Shown here: positions 1-7,287 of the stretch, piece by piece
Numbering within the stretch: the first letter of the stretch is position 1
How the letters are laid out: each line of letters begins with the position of its first letter
DNA from: Candidatus Omnitrophota bacterium
GTDB lineage: Bacteria > Omnitrophota > 4484-213
Assembly (NCBI GenBank): GCA_030640885.1
Contig: DAOWIN010000151.1
Coordinates: 1 to 16,034 of the forward strand
Length of the DNA: 16,034 nt
Direction: 5' to 3'
Position numbers and translations under genes: made by a program
Notes under the pieces: generated by a model
Seen by the model: only the letters and a program-made list of their open reading frames with translations
The model's database searches: none
What the model was told of the DNA's origin: nothing

Positions 1-25
1 GAAGAAAGAAAGAAGAAAGAAGTGA
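1..25 (+). CDS. Possible 3' tail of an upstream gene (partial)
   Basis: In frame 2 the window opens with codons for KKERRKK and then TGA at 23-25, just inside the hairpin arm that begins at base 20. A lysine/arginine-rich tail followed at once by a terminator-like hairpin would suit the end of a small basic protein. The other two frames are also open here (stops at 27-29 and 52-54), and the purine-rich run would read as K/E/R in any frame, so the coding claim is weak. Confidence 0.2.
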
Positions 26-65
26 GTGAGGTTGAACCTCACTCACTTTCTTGATTTGTTTTTGT
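20..65 (+). terminator. Perfect 14-bp inverted repeat followed by a T-rich run
   Basis: Bases 20-33 (AAGTGAGTGAGGTT) are exactly complementary to 35-48, with one base between; in practice this is a stem of about 12 bp with a 5-base loop. A T-rich stretch (roughly 52-65) follows, as in an intrinsic terminator for a gene upstream of the window. The U-run is interrupted (TCTTGATTTGTTTTTG) and the stem is only moderately GC-rich, so it could instead be one of the palindromic intergenic elements seen elsewhere in the window. Confidence 0.55.
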
Positions 66-114
66 TAGTTGATGATCAATTGCACAGAGCACTAATAGTA
101 ATCAAAGGAGAAAA

Positions 115-1299
115 ATGCATCCAGCGAATAGATTAAAAAGATTACCCCCTTATTTATTTACAGTAGTTGATGAGATAAGGGAAAGAGTTGTTAAAAGTGG
201 GGTAGATGTTGTTGACTTGAGTATGGGAAGCCCGGACCAAGCGGCTCCGCCCCAAGCTATTGAAGAGTTATGCCGAGCGGCTAAAGAAGCAGAAAATCAG
301 CGTTATTCTCGCGAAGATGGAAAGATTGAAAAGAAATTAAAACAAACAATTGCAAATTGGTATGTCGAGCGTTTTGCTGTTGAGCTTAATCCAGAAACAG
401 AAATACTTCCCCTTATCGGTTCCAAAGAAGGTATTGCTCACCTTTCTCTCACCTTTTTGAATAACGATGATATTGCTTTGGTTCCCAGCCCGGCTTACCC
501 TGTTCATTTTAATGGTGTAATTATGGCGGGCGGAATTCTCTATAATGTTCCTCTCAAAGAAGAGAATGACTATAAACCTGAATTAAAGAAATTAGACAAG
601 AACATAACCCGTATGGCTAAACTCCTTTTTTTGAGTTATCCCCATAATCCGACTGCGACAGTAGTTGATATTGATTTTTTTAAAGAGGTGGCCGATTGGG
701 CAAAGGGAAAGGAAATTATCGTCGGCAATGACCTTGCTTATTCAGATATTACTTTTGATGGATATAAGACGCCTTCTCTTTTGCAGGTTAAAGGAGCGAA
801 AGATTTTTCTGTGGAGTTTCATACTCTTTCCAAAACCTATAATATGTCAGGTTGGCGCATTGGCTTCTGTGTAGGGAATGCAAACATTATTTCGGCTTTG
901 AAAAAAACAAAGACTTATATTGATTTTGGTTTGTTTCGGGCAATTCAATCGGCGGCCATAAAGGTTTTGTCAGGACCGCAGGATTGTGTTCGGAAGACAG
1001 TAGAGGTTTATAAAAAAAGGAGAGATTTTTTTGTAGAGGGTTTGCAAAAAATAGGTTGGAAGGTGAAAAAGCCAAAGGCAACCTTTTACATCTGGGCACG
1101 CATCCCTTTGAAATACTCAGCTTTAACCTCAATGGAATTCACTCAATTATTATTAGAAGAGGCAGGGGTGGCAACTGCTCCCGGAACAGGTTTTGGTGAA
1201 TATGGGGAGGGTTTTATCCGTTTCGCCTTAGTGGAGGATAAGCAAAGATTAGGGATTGCCTTGGAGAGAATTAAGAAACTGTTGGAAATTGAAGGTTAA
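115..1299 (+). CDS. Class I/II PLP aminotransferase, AlaC / LL-diaminopimelate aminotransferase-like
   Basis: Cytosolic fold-type I PLP enzyme of 394 residues, the normal family length. Visible landmarks are the PLP-contacting SYPHNPT at 174-180 (N178), GNDLAYSD at 204-211 (D206, Y209), the Schiff-base lysine K240 in LSKTYNMSGWRIG with the phosphate-binding R247, and the carboxylate-binding arginine R369 in GFIRFAL. The SK-Y-NM-GWRIGF block and the MHPANRL-type N-terminus resemble AlaC (glutamate-pyruvate transaminase) and the related DapL-type enzymes that convert tetrahydrodipicolinate to LL-diaminopimelate. Sequence alone does not separate these two, so no symbol is given. The ATG is supported by AAAGGAG at 104-110. 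It is the first gene of a plus-strand run; the DUF72 gene starts 19 bases after its stop. Confidence 0.88.
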   Translation: MHPANRLKRLPPYLFTVVDEIRERVVKSGVDVVDLSMGSPDQAAPPQAIEELCRAAKEAENQRYSREDGKIEKKLKQTIANWYVERFAVELNPETEILPLIGSKEGIAHLSLTFLNNDDIALVPSPAYPVHFNGVIMAGGILYNVPLKEENDYKPELKKLDKNITRMAKLLFLSYPHNPTATVVDIDFFKEVADWAKGKEIIVGNDLAYSDITFDGYKTPSLLQVKGAKDFSVEFHTLSKTYNMSGWRIGFCVGNANIISALKKTKTYIDFGLFRAIQSAAIKVLSGPQDCVRKTVEVYKKRRDFFVEGLQKIGWKVKKPKATFYIWARIPLKYSALTSMEFTQLLLEEAGVATAPGTGFGEYGEGFIRFALVEDKQRLGIALERIKKLLEIEG

Positions 1300-1318
1300 G
1301 TTTCGTTATAACAAAGTT

Positions 1319-2041
1319 ATGTCATGTTTTGTAGGTACTTCCGGTTGGTATTATGAGCATTGGGTAGGGTGTTTTTACCCCTCCGAAATTTTAAAGAGCG
1401 AGCTCCTGCCTTATTTTTCCCAGCATTTCCTCAGTGTAGAATTAAATAATAGTTTTTATCGTCTTCCCTCAATTGAAAATTTTAAAAATTGGCACAAAAA
1501 AACACCGCCCAATTTTATTTTTAGCGTAAAGGCGAGCAAAACAATTACGCACTACAAAAAATTAGCAGGGATAGAAAATTCGCTAAAACTCTTTTTAGAC
1601 AGGGTTATTTTCCTAAAACAGAAATTGGGTCCGGTTCTTTATCAATTACCCCCTTTTTTAAAGAAAGACATTAATCTATTAGGCTCTTTTTTGAGCGAGC
1701 TTCCCAAGAATTTGAGGCAGACAATAGAGTTTAGAAATTTCTCTTGGCTGGATAAAGATGTTTTTAACCTTTTAGCTGAATTTAATGTTGCTTATTGTGT
1801 TATTGATTTGCAGGGTTTTCCTACCTGCTTGGAGACAACAGCGGATTTTGTATATATCCGTATGCACGGGGTGGCAGAAAGTATTTCTTATCCCGACGAG
1901 GAGTTAAAAAAATGGGCAGGTTATATAAAAGATTTTTTGCGGGACGGCCGGGATGTGTATATCTATTTTAATAATGATTATCAGGGTTATGCCGTGGAGA
2001 ATGCAAAGAAAATAAAAACATTTTTGGATGAAATATGTTAA
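1319..2041 (+). CDS. DUF72 (YecE-like) family protein
   Basis: A 240-residue protein with the conserved DUF72 blocks in order: FVGTSGWYYEHW near the N-terminus, SVELNNSFYRLPS, FSVKASKTITHYKKL, LGPVLYQLPPFLKKD, EFRNFSW, VYIRMHG, and the C-terminal VYIYFNNDYQGYAVENA. The family adopts a TIM-barrel-like fold; its biochemical role is unsettled, so none is claimed here. I chose the ATG at 1319 because the FVGTSGW block, normally at the extreme N-terminus, begins four residues later. The longer reading from 1256 would overlap the aminotransferase gene. There is no good Shine-Dalgarno before 1319, so translation may be coupled to the upstream gene. The 3' end overlaps the next gene by 7 bases, which supports co-transcription. 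Confidence 0.9.
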   Translation: MSCFVGTSGWYYEHWVGCFYPSEILKSELLPYFSQHFLSVELNNSFYRLPSIENFKNWHKKTPPNFIFSVKASKTITHYKKLAGIENSLKLFLDRVIFLKQKLGPVLYQLPPFLKKDINLLGSFLSELPKNLRQTIEFRNFSWLDKDVFNLLAEFNVAYCVIDLQGFPTCLETTADFVYIRMHGVAESISYPDEELKKWAGYIKDFLRDGRDVYIYFNNDYQGYAVENAKKIKTFLDEIC

Positions 2042-3057
2042 AAAAATTCGTTCGTCGAGAAAAAATCTATCTGTTAATGCTGATTTTTATTGTTCTTTTT
2101 AATCTTGCCGTTAGCAGTTTACCCTCAAGCAGAGAAGCTGATTTAGCATCAAAGCAGGTCTTGAGCGAGAGAATACAAGAGCAAGAGTTGCTCGAAATAA
2201 TTAGCCAGAATGAAAGTTTGAGACAGAAACTAATGATTGTTAGCCTATTTTTTTTGCTGATTTTAATCGCCGGCATAGCTCTATTGATAAGAATTATTTG
2301 GCTGAGATTGCGGCATAAACAGATAATAGAAAAATTCAAGGGGGTTTCTGTCTATGTAAAATGGCAAATAGGCGATATTGTCAGGGTGGTGATTCTAATC
2401 TTCTTTTGGGGTTATCTAATTTCTGTATTTTCACAGCTTCTTTTTCAACCCTTTTTAGCCAATCTTTGTCCCAATTTGAAAATGGCTATTAATGCCTGTC
2501 TTGTTGATTTTCTGCTTTTATTTTTTGTTTGTTATTTTGTGTTTAAAAAATACAAACAAAAATTTGTTTCTTTAGGAATAAGCCTTAAAACTTTTTCCAA
2601 AAAGATAAAATTGGGAATAGTAAGCTACATTGCCATTGTTCCTGTTTTGGTTGCGATGCTTGCTTTTCTCAGCAACTTAGCGACACGGCTAAATTATCAG
2701 CCGCCAGCGCATCCTTTAATAGATATTATTTTTACTGAAAAGAGTGTCCCTTTTTTAATCTTTCTATTTTTGTTGGGAGGGATTATTGGGCCGATTGTGG
2801 AAGAAATTTTTTTTCGCGGTTTTGCCTATCCGGCAATCAAAAACAAAACCGGAGCAATGTTCGCTACTATAATTACAGCAACTTTCTTTGCCGCTTTGCA
2901 TCAGAATCTATTTGCTTTCTTGCCCATCTTTTTTTTGGGAGCAGTTTTAGCGTATGTTTATGAAAAGAGCGGTTCTTTGATTCCCTCGGTAACGATTCAT
3001 ATCTTGCATAATTCTTTAATGATTAGCGGAATATTATTAGTAAAAGGCATTCTGTAG
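2035..3057 (+). CDS. CPBP-family intramembrane metalloprotease (CAAX-protease/bacteriocin-processing type)
   Basis: A 340-residue polytopic membrane protein. Hydrophobic segments lie at about 11-28, 68-90, 113-140, 151-171, 193-214, 238-254 and 273-310. The C-terminal half carries the three CPBP motifs: EE-x3-R (E256, E257, R261 in EEIFFRG), F-x3-H (F285, H289) and H-x3-N (H322, N326). These provide the glutamate, histidines and asparagine of the presumed zinc or water-activating site. Members include eukaryotic Rce1 and bacterial proteins tied to bacteriocin immunity or membrane-protein processing; the substrate here is unknown. Between the first two membrane segments a charged stretch (about 32-66) looks helical and could be a coiled coil. 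It overlaps the DUF72 gene by 7 bases. Confidence 0.88.
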   Translation: MLKKFVRREKIYLLMLIFIVLFNLAVSSLPSSREADLASKQVLSERIQEQELLEIISQNESLRQKLMIVSLFFLLILIAGIALLIRIIWLRLRHKQIIEKFKGVSVYVKWQIGDIVRVVILIFFWGYLISVFSQLLFQPFLANLCPNLKMAINACLVDFLLLFFVCYFVFKKYKQKFVSLGISLKTFSKKIKLGIVSYIAIVPVLVAMLAFLSNLATRLNYQPPAHPLIDIIFTEKSVPFLIFLFLLGGIIGPIVEEIFFRGFAYPAIKNKTGAMFATIITATFFAALHQNLFAFLPIFFLGAVLAYVYEKSGSLIPSVTIHILHNSLMISGILLVKGIL

Positions 3058-3070
3058 AAAACAGGATGCC
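3046..3070 (+). promoter_or_regulatory. Stem-loop spanning a stop codon and the following leader
   Basis: GGCATTCTG (3046-3054) pairs with CAGGATGCC (3062-3070) with one G-U pair, closing a 7-base loop that starts with the TAG stop of the CPBP gene. It lies directly before the purine-rich Shine-Dalgarno (about 3071-3084) of the next gene. No T-run follows, so it is not an obvious terminator. It could affect coupling or mRNA stability. Confidence 0.4.
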
Positions 3071-3085
3071 CGGAGAGGAGGAGAC

Positions 3086-3496
3086 ATGATGATAGATAAA
3101 CCAAAGCCTTTGCCTTTGGCTATGGTAATCTGCGATACGGTAATAGAGGATAAAAAGACAGGGAAAAAGTCCTTAATTGGTATGTTCAATAACATAAATG
3201 TGGGAAAGATCCCCTGTGTTCATCCAAATTTTAATGTTTTTATTTCTTTAACCGAAGGGCAGGGTGATTATATTGGCAAATTGGGATGTGTTTATATTGA
3301 CGAAGACAAACCAATAGCTGAGCTCAAAGGACCTATCAAGTTTGTTAATCCGCATCAGATAATTGAATTCAATTTTGAGTTTTCCGGTCTTAGACTGCCC
3401 AAATATGGTAATTATAGATTTGAATTTTTTTGCAATGAGCAATTAGTAATCTCAAGAAAATTTAAGCTTTCGCCCGCAAAGAAAAACAGGGTTTGA
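3086..3496 (+). CDS. Small DUF6941-like protein
   Basis: A 136-residue soluble protein with no signal peptide or membrane segment. The N-terminal part (LAMVICDTVIEDKKTGKKSL then IGMFNNI) and the later beta-rich stretch ending in FEFFCNEQLVISRKFKL match my recollection of the DUF6941 family, whose members typically begin with an A-x-x-CD block followed by KxSLIGxF/Y and look like a small beta-sandwich. No function is known to me. The start has a very strong GGAGAGGAGGAG leader and two adjacent ATGs (3086 and 3089); the first is used here. It is the last gene of the 115-3496 run. The family assignment is from pattern memory only; the gene itself is well supported. Confidence 0.7.
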   Translation: MMIDKPKPLPLAMVICDTVIEDKKTGKKSLIGMFNNINVGKIPCVHPNFNVFISLTEGQGDYIGKLGCVYIDEDKPIAELKGPIKFVNPHQIIEFNFEFSGLRLPKYGNYRFEFFCNEQLVISRKFKLSPAKKNRV

Positions 3497-3506
3497 TTTT
3501 TATAAC

Positions 3507-3584
3507 ATGAAACAGGGGACATTATTAGCAATGGGTTCATTCCTAACGGTTATTTTTTCAATTTTTGTGCTATTATATTTATAG
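3507..3584 (+). CDS. Possible 25-residue single-pass membrane microprotein
   Basis: An ATG at 3507 opens a 25-codon frame ending in TAG. After a short N-terminus (MKQGT) it is entirely hydrophobic and would fit one membrane helix (LLAMGSFLTV, then IFSIFVLLYL). There is no Shine-Dalgarno, and the 3' end coincides with the promoter-like sequence of the protease gene. T-rich DNA encodes hydrophobic residues by default, so this is probably chance. Confidence 0.15.
   Translation: MKQGTLLAMGSFLTVIFSIFVLLYL
3568..3576 (+). promoter_or_regulatory. Extended -10 promoter candidate for the S8-family gene
   Basis: TGC-TATTAT forms an extended -10 in the 170-base spacer before the subtilisin-family gene. 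The nonamer is identical to that in front of thyX (9172-9180). No -35 hexamer is evident at 16-18 bases, but T-rich sequence lies upstream. Predicted transcription would begin near 3583, giving a leader of roughly 90 bases to the ATG at 3671. Confidence 0.5.
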
Positions 3585-3670
3585 CAAAGAAGATAGGACA
3601 GATATTTTCCTCATAAGAGAGGTTTTTGAAATTTGTTTTTATCAGAAACTTTAAAAAGATAATAAGAAAG

Positions 3671-5047
3671 ATGAAAAATAAACATAAGCGAATTTTGGTT
3701 GCTTTATTAACCATAGCAGGTGCGTTGTTTTCTTTTTCTGCTTATGGGGAATCTGATGAGGCTACAGAGAATCTTATTTCTATAACAAGTCAAGATTTAC
3801 CTTCCAGTAAAGATTTTCAGCGTCTTCTTCCGGAAGTGCAAGCAAACAATAATACTTTTTATCCGAATCCTTCTCACGGAATATTTATATCCTCTGAGGA
3901 TATGGCTGTTATTGATATTTTATCAGAGGCAAAAGAAGATAGACAAAAAGTCGACAAAAGGTCTCTTAAATTATTAGGACTTTTTAAATCATTGAAACAA
4001 AAAGCGGTAGAAGGATATGATTATCTTGCGGAAGGATTAGAAGAAATAAAGGGCATAATTATCGGTGAAAAGGAAGGGGGGAATTCAAAAGTAGCAGAGG
4101 GAAAGAGAGGAGAAAATATAACTATTGCCATAATAGACATAGACAAACCCGGTGCAAATCACCCAAGTTTCAATGCACAAAAAGTATGGATAAATACAGA
4201 TGAGATACCAAGCGATGGTATAGACAACGACAAAAATGGATATACAGATGATGTTTATGGCTGGAATTTCGGTTGGAGGAATAATAATGCTATAATAAAT
4301 GAACTTTGCTTGACTAATACTCATTCTGTCAAGTGTGCCAACTGTGCATTAGAAATTGCCTCCGAAAGCAAAATTATGTATTTGGATGTAGATAGCCATT
4401 TGAACTTAGGTATAAATATAAAAGGAACTCATAATAATCTAAGTACTCCCGATTTAGATATTAGCGCAGCAATAATATATGCAACAGATAATGGAGCAAA
4501 AGTAATAAGTGTAAGTTTTGGTAGCCTTGATTATGTTTTTGAGACACAGAAAGCTATAGATTATGCTTACTCTAAAGATGTAATAATAACAGCAGCGGTA
4601 GGAAATTCCGATACTGAGATCCCTTATTATCCAGCCGCATATAATAATGTTACAACGGTAGCAGGGCTAGTTTCCGGGAAAAGATGGCCCGATTCCAATT
4701 ATGGGAATTGTGTAGATATTGCCGCTTCTGCCGATTTTGAGACCAATAAAGGCATCATAGAAAAACTTTTCTCACTTTCCGGAGACTGCGGAACCTCACT
4801 TTCGGCTCCTCGCGTAGCTGGAACAGCTGCCTTTCTTCGCTCAGAAAATCCCTCTCTTAATGCTACACAGATTACTAATATTCTTTATAATACTGCTGAT
4901 GATATAGAACCGGCGGGCTGGGACCCTTACACAGGATACGGCGAGCTAAATCTTACTGCCGCTCTCCAAGTCCTACGTTCTCTGTCAAATCTTAATTCTT
5001 CGGAAAGAAACCTTGTCTTAAACCAGCCTCCCCAAAAACATCTATAG
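3671..5047 (+). CDS. Exported S8 (subtilisin-family) serine peptidase, divergent
   Basis: From the ATG at 3671 this is 458 residues; a TTG at 3626 would add 15. The ATG is preferred because it gives a normal signal peptide: MKNKHKR, a hydrophobic core, then SFSAYG. About 120 unrecognised residues precede the catalytic domain. In TTG-based numbering the triad is D171 (AIIDIDKPGANHP), H233 (NTHSVKCANC) and S391 (GTSLSAPRVAG), with oxyanion N327 (AAVGNS). The acidic DGIDNDKNGYTDD block at 198-210 is typical of secreted S8 enzymes and may bind calcium. The usual HGTHVAG around the histidine is reduced to NTHSVKC, and cysteines occur at 228, 237, 240, 362 and 388. Active-site residues are present, but activity is uncertain. 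No surface anchor follows the domain. The gene has its own promoter candidate and converges on the minus-strand cluster with a 15-base gap. Confidence 0.87.
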   Translation: MKNKHKRILVALLTIAGALFSFSAYGESDEATENLISITSQDLPSSKDFQRLLPEVQANNNTFYPNPSHGIFISSEDMAVIDILSEAKEDRQKVDKRSLKLLGLFKSLKQKAVEGYDYLAEGLEEIKGIIIGEKEGGNSKVAEGKRGENITIAIIDIDKPGANHPSFNAQKVWINTDEIPSDGIDNDKNGYTDDVYGWNFGWRNNNAIINELCLTNTHSVKCANCALEIASESKIMYLDVDSHLNLGINIKGTHNNLSTPDLDISAAIIYATDNGAKVISVSFGSLDYVFETQKAIDYAYSKDVIITAAVGNSDTEIPYYPAAYNNVTTVAGLVSGKRWPDSNYGNCVDIAASADFETNKGIIEKLFSLSGDCGTSLSAPRVAGTAAFLRSENPSLNATQITNILYNTADDIEPAGWDPYTGYGELNLTAALQVLRSLSNLNSSERNLVLNQPPQKHL

Positions 5048-5062
5048 AAAGGAAAGGTTTTT

Positions 5063-6244
5063 TCAAACCCTATTTTTCCCAAAGCCTTTGAAAAAATTCA
5101 TTATTCTTTCCCACCATCCTTTTTTAACCGTCTTTTCTTCAGAGGTTAAAATTTTATACAGTGATTCTATATCTATATAATCCTCGGCAAGTTTTTTGAG
5201 GGCAGTAATCTTTTTGTTATCCTGACTATTTATCTTTGTGCGCAGACTATATATCTGTGAAGCAAGGCTATAGATATCCTCATCTACCATTAGCACCGGA
5301 ATATTTACCGAAGCGAGAATGTCGCTTATACTTTGGGGAAGTTTCTGCTTTCCTGAAAGCAAGACCCCACTTAGATTGTGGGCATTCCCGATGTTCTTAA
5401 AATAGGTAGTAAATACTGCTAACAAAAGGTCTATGCGGTCGCTGGAGGTAATCAAGAGGGTTTGCTGGCGAATATCTCTGAGCAATTCCAACATTGTTTC
5501 AGGCTCCATTGTGCCTACTATTATTTTTTCTATGTTTTTTTCTAAGTATTCTTTCCCGCTAAGTATATTTGCTTTTGTTTGTTGAGCAATTAACCAGAGA
5601 GGGGGATTAGAAAGCAGAGAGCGATAGGGTAAAAGAGCAAACAGAGGAATTCCTGCTGTCTTGAGGTATCGTTTCAAAAAGGGAGAAACCTTGTCATATT
5701 TTTGTTCTAAAATTTTATTGACGATTACCCCAATTACTTTACAGCCCTTTTGCTCAAAAAAGGTTTTGTTCAGAGCTATTTCATCAATACTGCGTCCAAT
5801 GCCCCCGCCGCAGAGCAAAAGCACATTTGCTCCCAAAAGTTTAGCCACATCGGCGTTAGACGACTTTATTATTGACCCCACTCCAGCGTGTCCCGTACCT
5901 TCAATTATTACTAAATCACTTTCCTTTGCCAAATTTTCATAGGCGCGCCGTATCTTTTTGACAAAGCCTCTTCCTGTTTGTCCGTTGATATATTTTTCAG
6001 TAAAACCCTTTTCGATTATCAGCGGGCTCATATCTTTTACATCATACTCAAGTCCAAAAGTTTCCTTGATTAAGAGGGCATCGTCTCCTATCTTGTCTTC
6101 TGAAATCTGGACATATCTTTGGGCGACGGGTTTAATAAAGGCAATCCGCTCCATTTTTTTACTCAAAAGATGAATTAAGCCTAAGGAAATAGAGGTTTTT
6201 CCAATATCCCGACCTGTGGCAGCAATAAATAAAGGTTTAGGCAT
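5063..6244 (-). CDS. COG0857 P-loop protein (BioD-like / Pta N-terminal-like) with DRTGG-like domain
   Basis: A 393-residue cytosolic protein. Residues 5-40 (LFIAATGRDIGKTSISLG and, later, IAFIKPVAQ) closely resemble the dethiobiotin-synthetase-like N-terminus of phosphotransacetylase; the P-loop lysine is K16. IIEGTGHAGVG at 113-123 is the second conserved nucleotide-site block of this fold. Residues 243-335 (VGTMEPETML to the SDRIDLLLAVF and LMVDEDIY segments) resemble a DRTGG domain, often regulatory. There is no C-terminal phosphotransacetylase catalytic domain, so this is the stand-alone COG0857 type, function unknown. The C-terminal 20 residues are basic and aromatic. The ATG at 6244 was chosen because the P-loop follows at the usual distance; a GTG at 6280 would lie inside the tandem repeat. 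No Shine-Dalgarno is visible. It is the last gene of the pckG-purC group. Confidence 0.82.
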   Translation of the reverse strand: MPKPLFIAATGRDIGKTSISLGLIHLLSKKMERIAFIKPVAQRYVQISEDKIGDDALLIKETFGLEYDVKDMSPLIIEKGFTEKYINGQTGRGFVKKIRRAYENLAKESDLVIIEGTGHAGVGSIIKSSNADVAKLLGANVLLLCGGGIGRSIDEIALNKTFFEQKGCKVIGVIVNKILEQKYDKVSPFLKRYLKTAGIPLFALLPYRSLLSNPPLWLIAQQTKANILSGKEYLEKNIEKIIVGTMEPETMLELLRDIRQQTLLITSSDRIDLLLAVFTTYFKNIGNAHNLSGVLLSGKQKLPQSISDILASVNIPVLMVDEDIYSLASQIYSLRTKINSQDNKKITALKKLAEDYIDIESLYKILTSEEKTVKKGWWERIMNFFKGFGKNRV

Positions 6245-6253
6245 AATTTTTTT

Positions 6254-6381
6254 AACACTGATTACACTGAGGAAGAACACTGATTACACTGAGGAAGAAC
6301 ACTGATTACACTGAGGAAGAACACTGATTACACTGATGTTTTGTCAGTAGCATCAGTGTCTAAAATCAGTGACATCAGTGA
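6254..6381. repeat. 22-bp tandem repeat (3.8 copies) with inverted partner running into purC
   Basis: A 22-bp unit is perfectly repeated at 6254-6275, 6276-6297 and 6298-6319, followed by a 17-base partial copy at 6320-6336. Each unit contains ACACTGA twice. The complementary word ATCAGTG recurs at 6351-6381, inside the last codons of purC, and CACTGATG (6331-6338) pairs perfectly with CATCAGTG (6351-6358). The array fills the purC to COG0857-gene spacer, and purC's own stop codon lies within it. Confidence 0.92.
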
Positions 6382-7236
6382 TAAATATTTTCTGCTTGTT
6401 TCGTCAACTATTTCAGCAGGCAATTCAGGGGCAGGTGGGGTTTTATCCCAGTTTAGAGTTTCCAGATAATCACGTACAAACTGTTTGTCAAAACTCGGCT
6501 GCCTTCTACCGGGCGAGTATCCATTTTTAGGCCAGAACCTTGAGGAATCAGGCGTAAGCAGTTCGTCAATGAGAATAATTTCATTATTATAGAAGCCAAA
6601 TTCAAATTTTGTGTCGGCAATAATTATATCTTTACTTTCAGCGTATTCACTTGCTTTTTTATAAAGAGCAATGCTTATAGTTTTTAGTTTATCAGCAATT
6701 TCTTTTCCAACTTCTTTTTCAATATATTTTTGATTCACATTTATATCGTGTCCCTTATCTTCTTTTGTTGAAGGGGTAAAAATTGGCTCTGGTAGTTTGC
6801 TGGATTCTATGAGCCCAGGAGGCAGGCTTATTCCGCAGACAGATTGGTTTTGTTTATATTCTTTCCAGCCTGAGCCGGCTAAATAGCCCCGAACTATGCA
6901 TTCAACAGGGATAAGTTCTGCTTTCTTTACCAGCATTGAACGATTTTTAATGCTATCTTTATATTCCAATAAAATGGCAGGGAAGTCATTTATATCCGCA
7001 GTGAGTAGATGATTATCAACAATATTCTTTGTGAATTCAAACCAAAAGTTAGAGAGTTTAGTCAAAACCTCTCCTTTGTTAGGAATTCCTGTAGGTAGAA
7101 TAACATCAAAGCAAGATATGCGATCGGTAGAAACGAGCAAAAGTTTATCTCCCAAGTCATAAATGTCCCGAACCTTTCCTGTTTTGAAGGGTTTGAGATT
7201 CGCAAATTCACTGAAACGCAATGTTTTTTCTGCCAT
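6328..7236 (-). CDS. purC: Phosphoribosylaminoimidazole-succinocarboxamide synthase (SAICAR synthetase)
   Basis: Catalyses ATP-dependent joining of aspartate to CAIR in de novo purine synthesis, in the cytosol. From the ATG at 7236 it is 302 residues, the longer bacterial/yeast-like form rather than the roughly 240-residue E. coli form. Landmarks: GKVRDIYDLGDKLLLVSTDR and then ISCFDVILPTGIPNKG near the N-terminus, signature 1 as PVECIVRGYLAGSGWKEY, and signature 2 as LIDELLTPDSSRFW. A GTG at 7245 adds three residues but is less likely. The last 17 residues (SLMSLILDTDATDKTSV) are encoded by the CACTGAT/ATCAGTG repeat sequence and look like an acquired extension. A 12-bp perfect hairpin ends nine bases before the ATG and no normal Shine-Dalgarno is seen. 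It lies 51 bases after pckG, in the same direction. Confidence 0.95.
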   Translation of the reverse strand: MAEKTLRFSEFANLKPFKTGKVRDIYDLGDKLLLVSTDRISCFDVILPTGIPNKGEVLTKLSNFWFEFTKNIVDNHLLTADINDFPAILLEYKDSIKNRSMLVKKAELIPVECIVRGYLAGSGWKEYKQNQSVCGISLPPGLIESSKLPEPIFTPSTKEDKGHDINVNQKYIEKEVGKEIADKLKTISIALYKKASEYAESKDIIIADTKFEFGFYNNEIILIDELLTPDSSRFWPKNGYSPGRRQPSFDKQFVRDYLETLNWDKTPPAPELPAEIVDETSRKYLSLMSLILDTDATDKTSV

Positions 7237-7245
7237 AATCCGCAC

Positions 7246-7283
7246 CCACTTCCACCTCGTAGGTGGAAGTGGTAGGTGGAAGT
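7246..7283. repeat. Perfect 12-bp hairpin plus extra direct copy of one arm, between pckG and purC
   Basis: CCACTTCCACCT (7246-7257) and AGGTGGAAGTGG (7261-7272) are perfectly complementary around a CGT loop. A second copy of the right-hand word, AGGTGGAAGT, follows at 7274-7283 with a 13-base period. In the minus-strand mRNA two copies of ACTTCCACCT precede one AGGTGGAAGT, so two alternative hairpins are possible just before purC. No T-run follows on either strand, which argues against a terminator. Confidence 0.85.
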
Positions 7284-7287
7284 AAAG

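Noticed and set aside
60..114. Promoter for the aminotransferase
   Set aside because: TTGATG with TAATAG at an 18-base spacing is the best pair, but the -10 matches consensus at only three positions.
1256..1318. Longer DUF72 reading overlapping the aminotransferase
   Set aside because: The conserved FVGTSGW block begins right after the ATG at 1319, and the added residues match nothing in the family.
5041..5070. Bidirectional terminator between the converging S8 and COG0857 genes
   Set aside because: Only a 5-bp GGTTT/AAACC stem is possible and the T-runs are broken; too weak to call.
6254..6336. CRISPR array
   Set aside because: The 22-bp units are directly adjacent with no unique spacers, so this is a simple tandem repeat.
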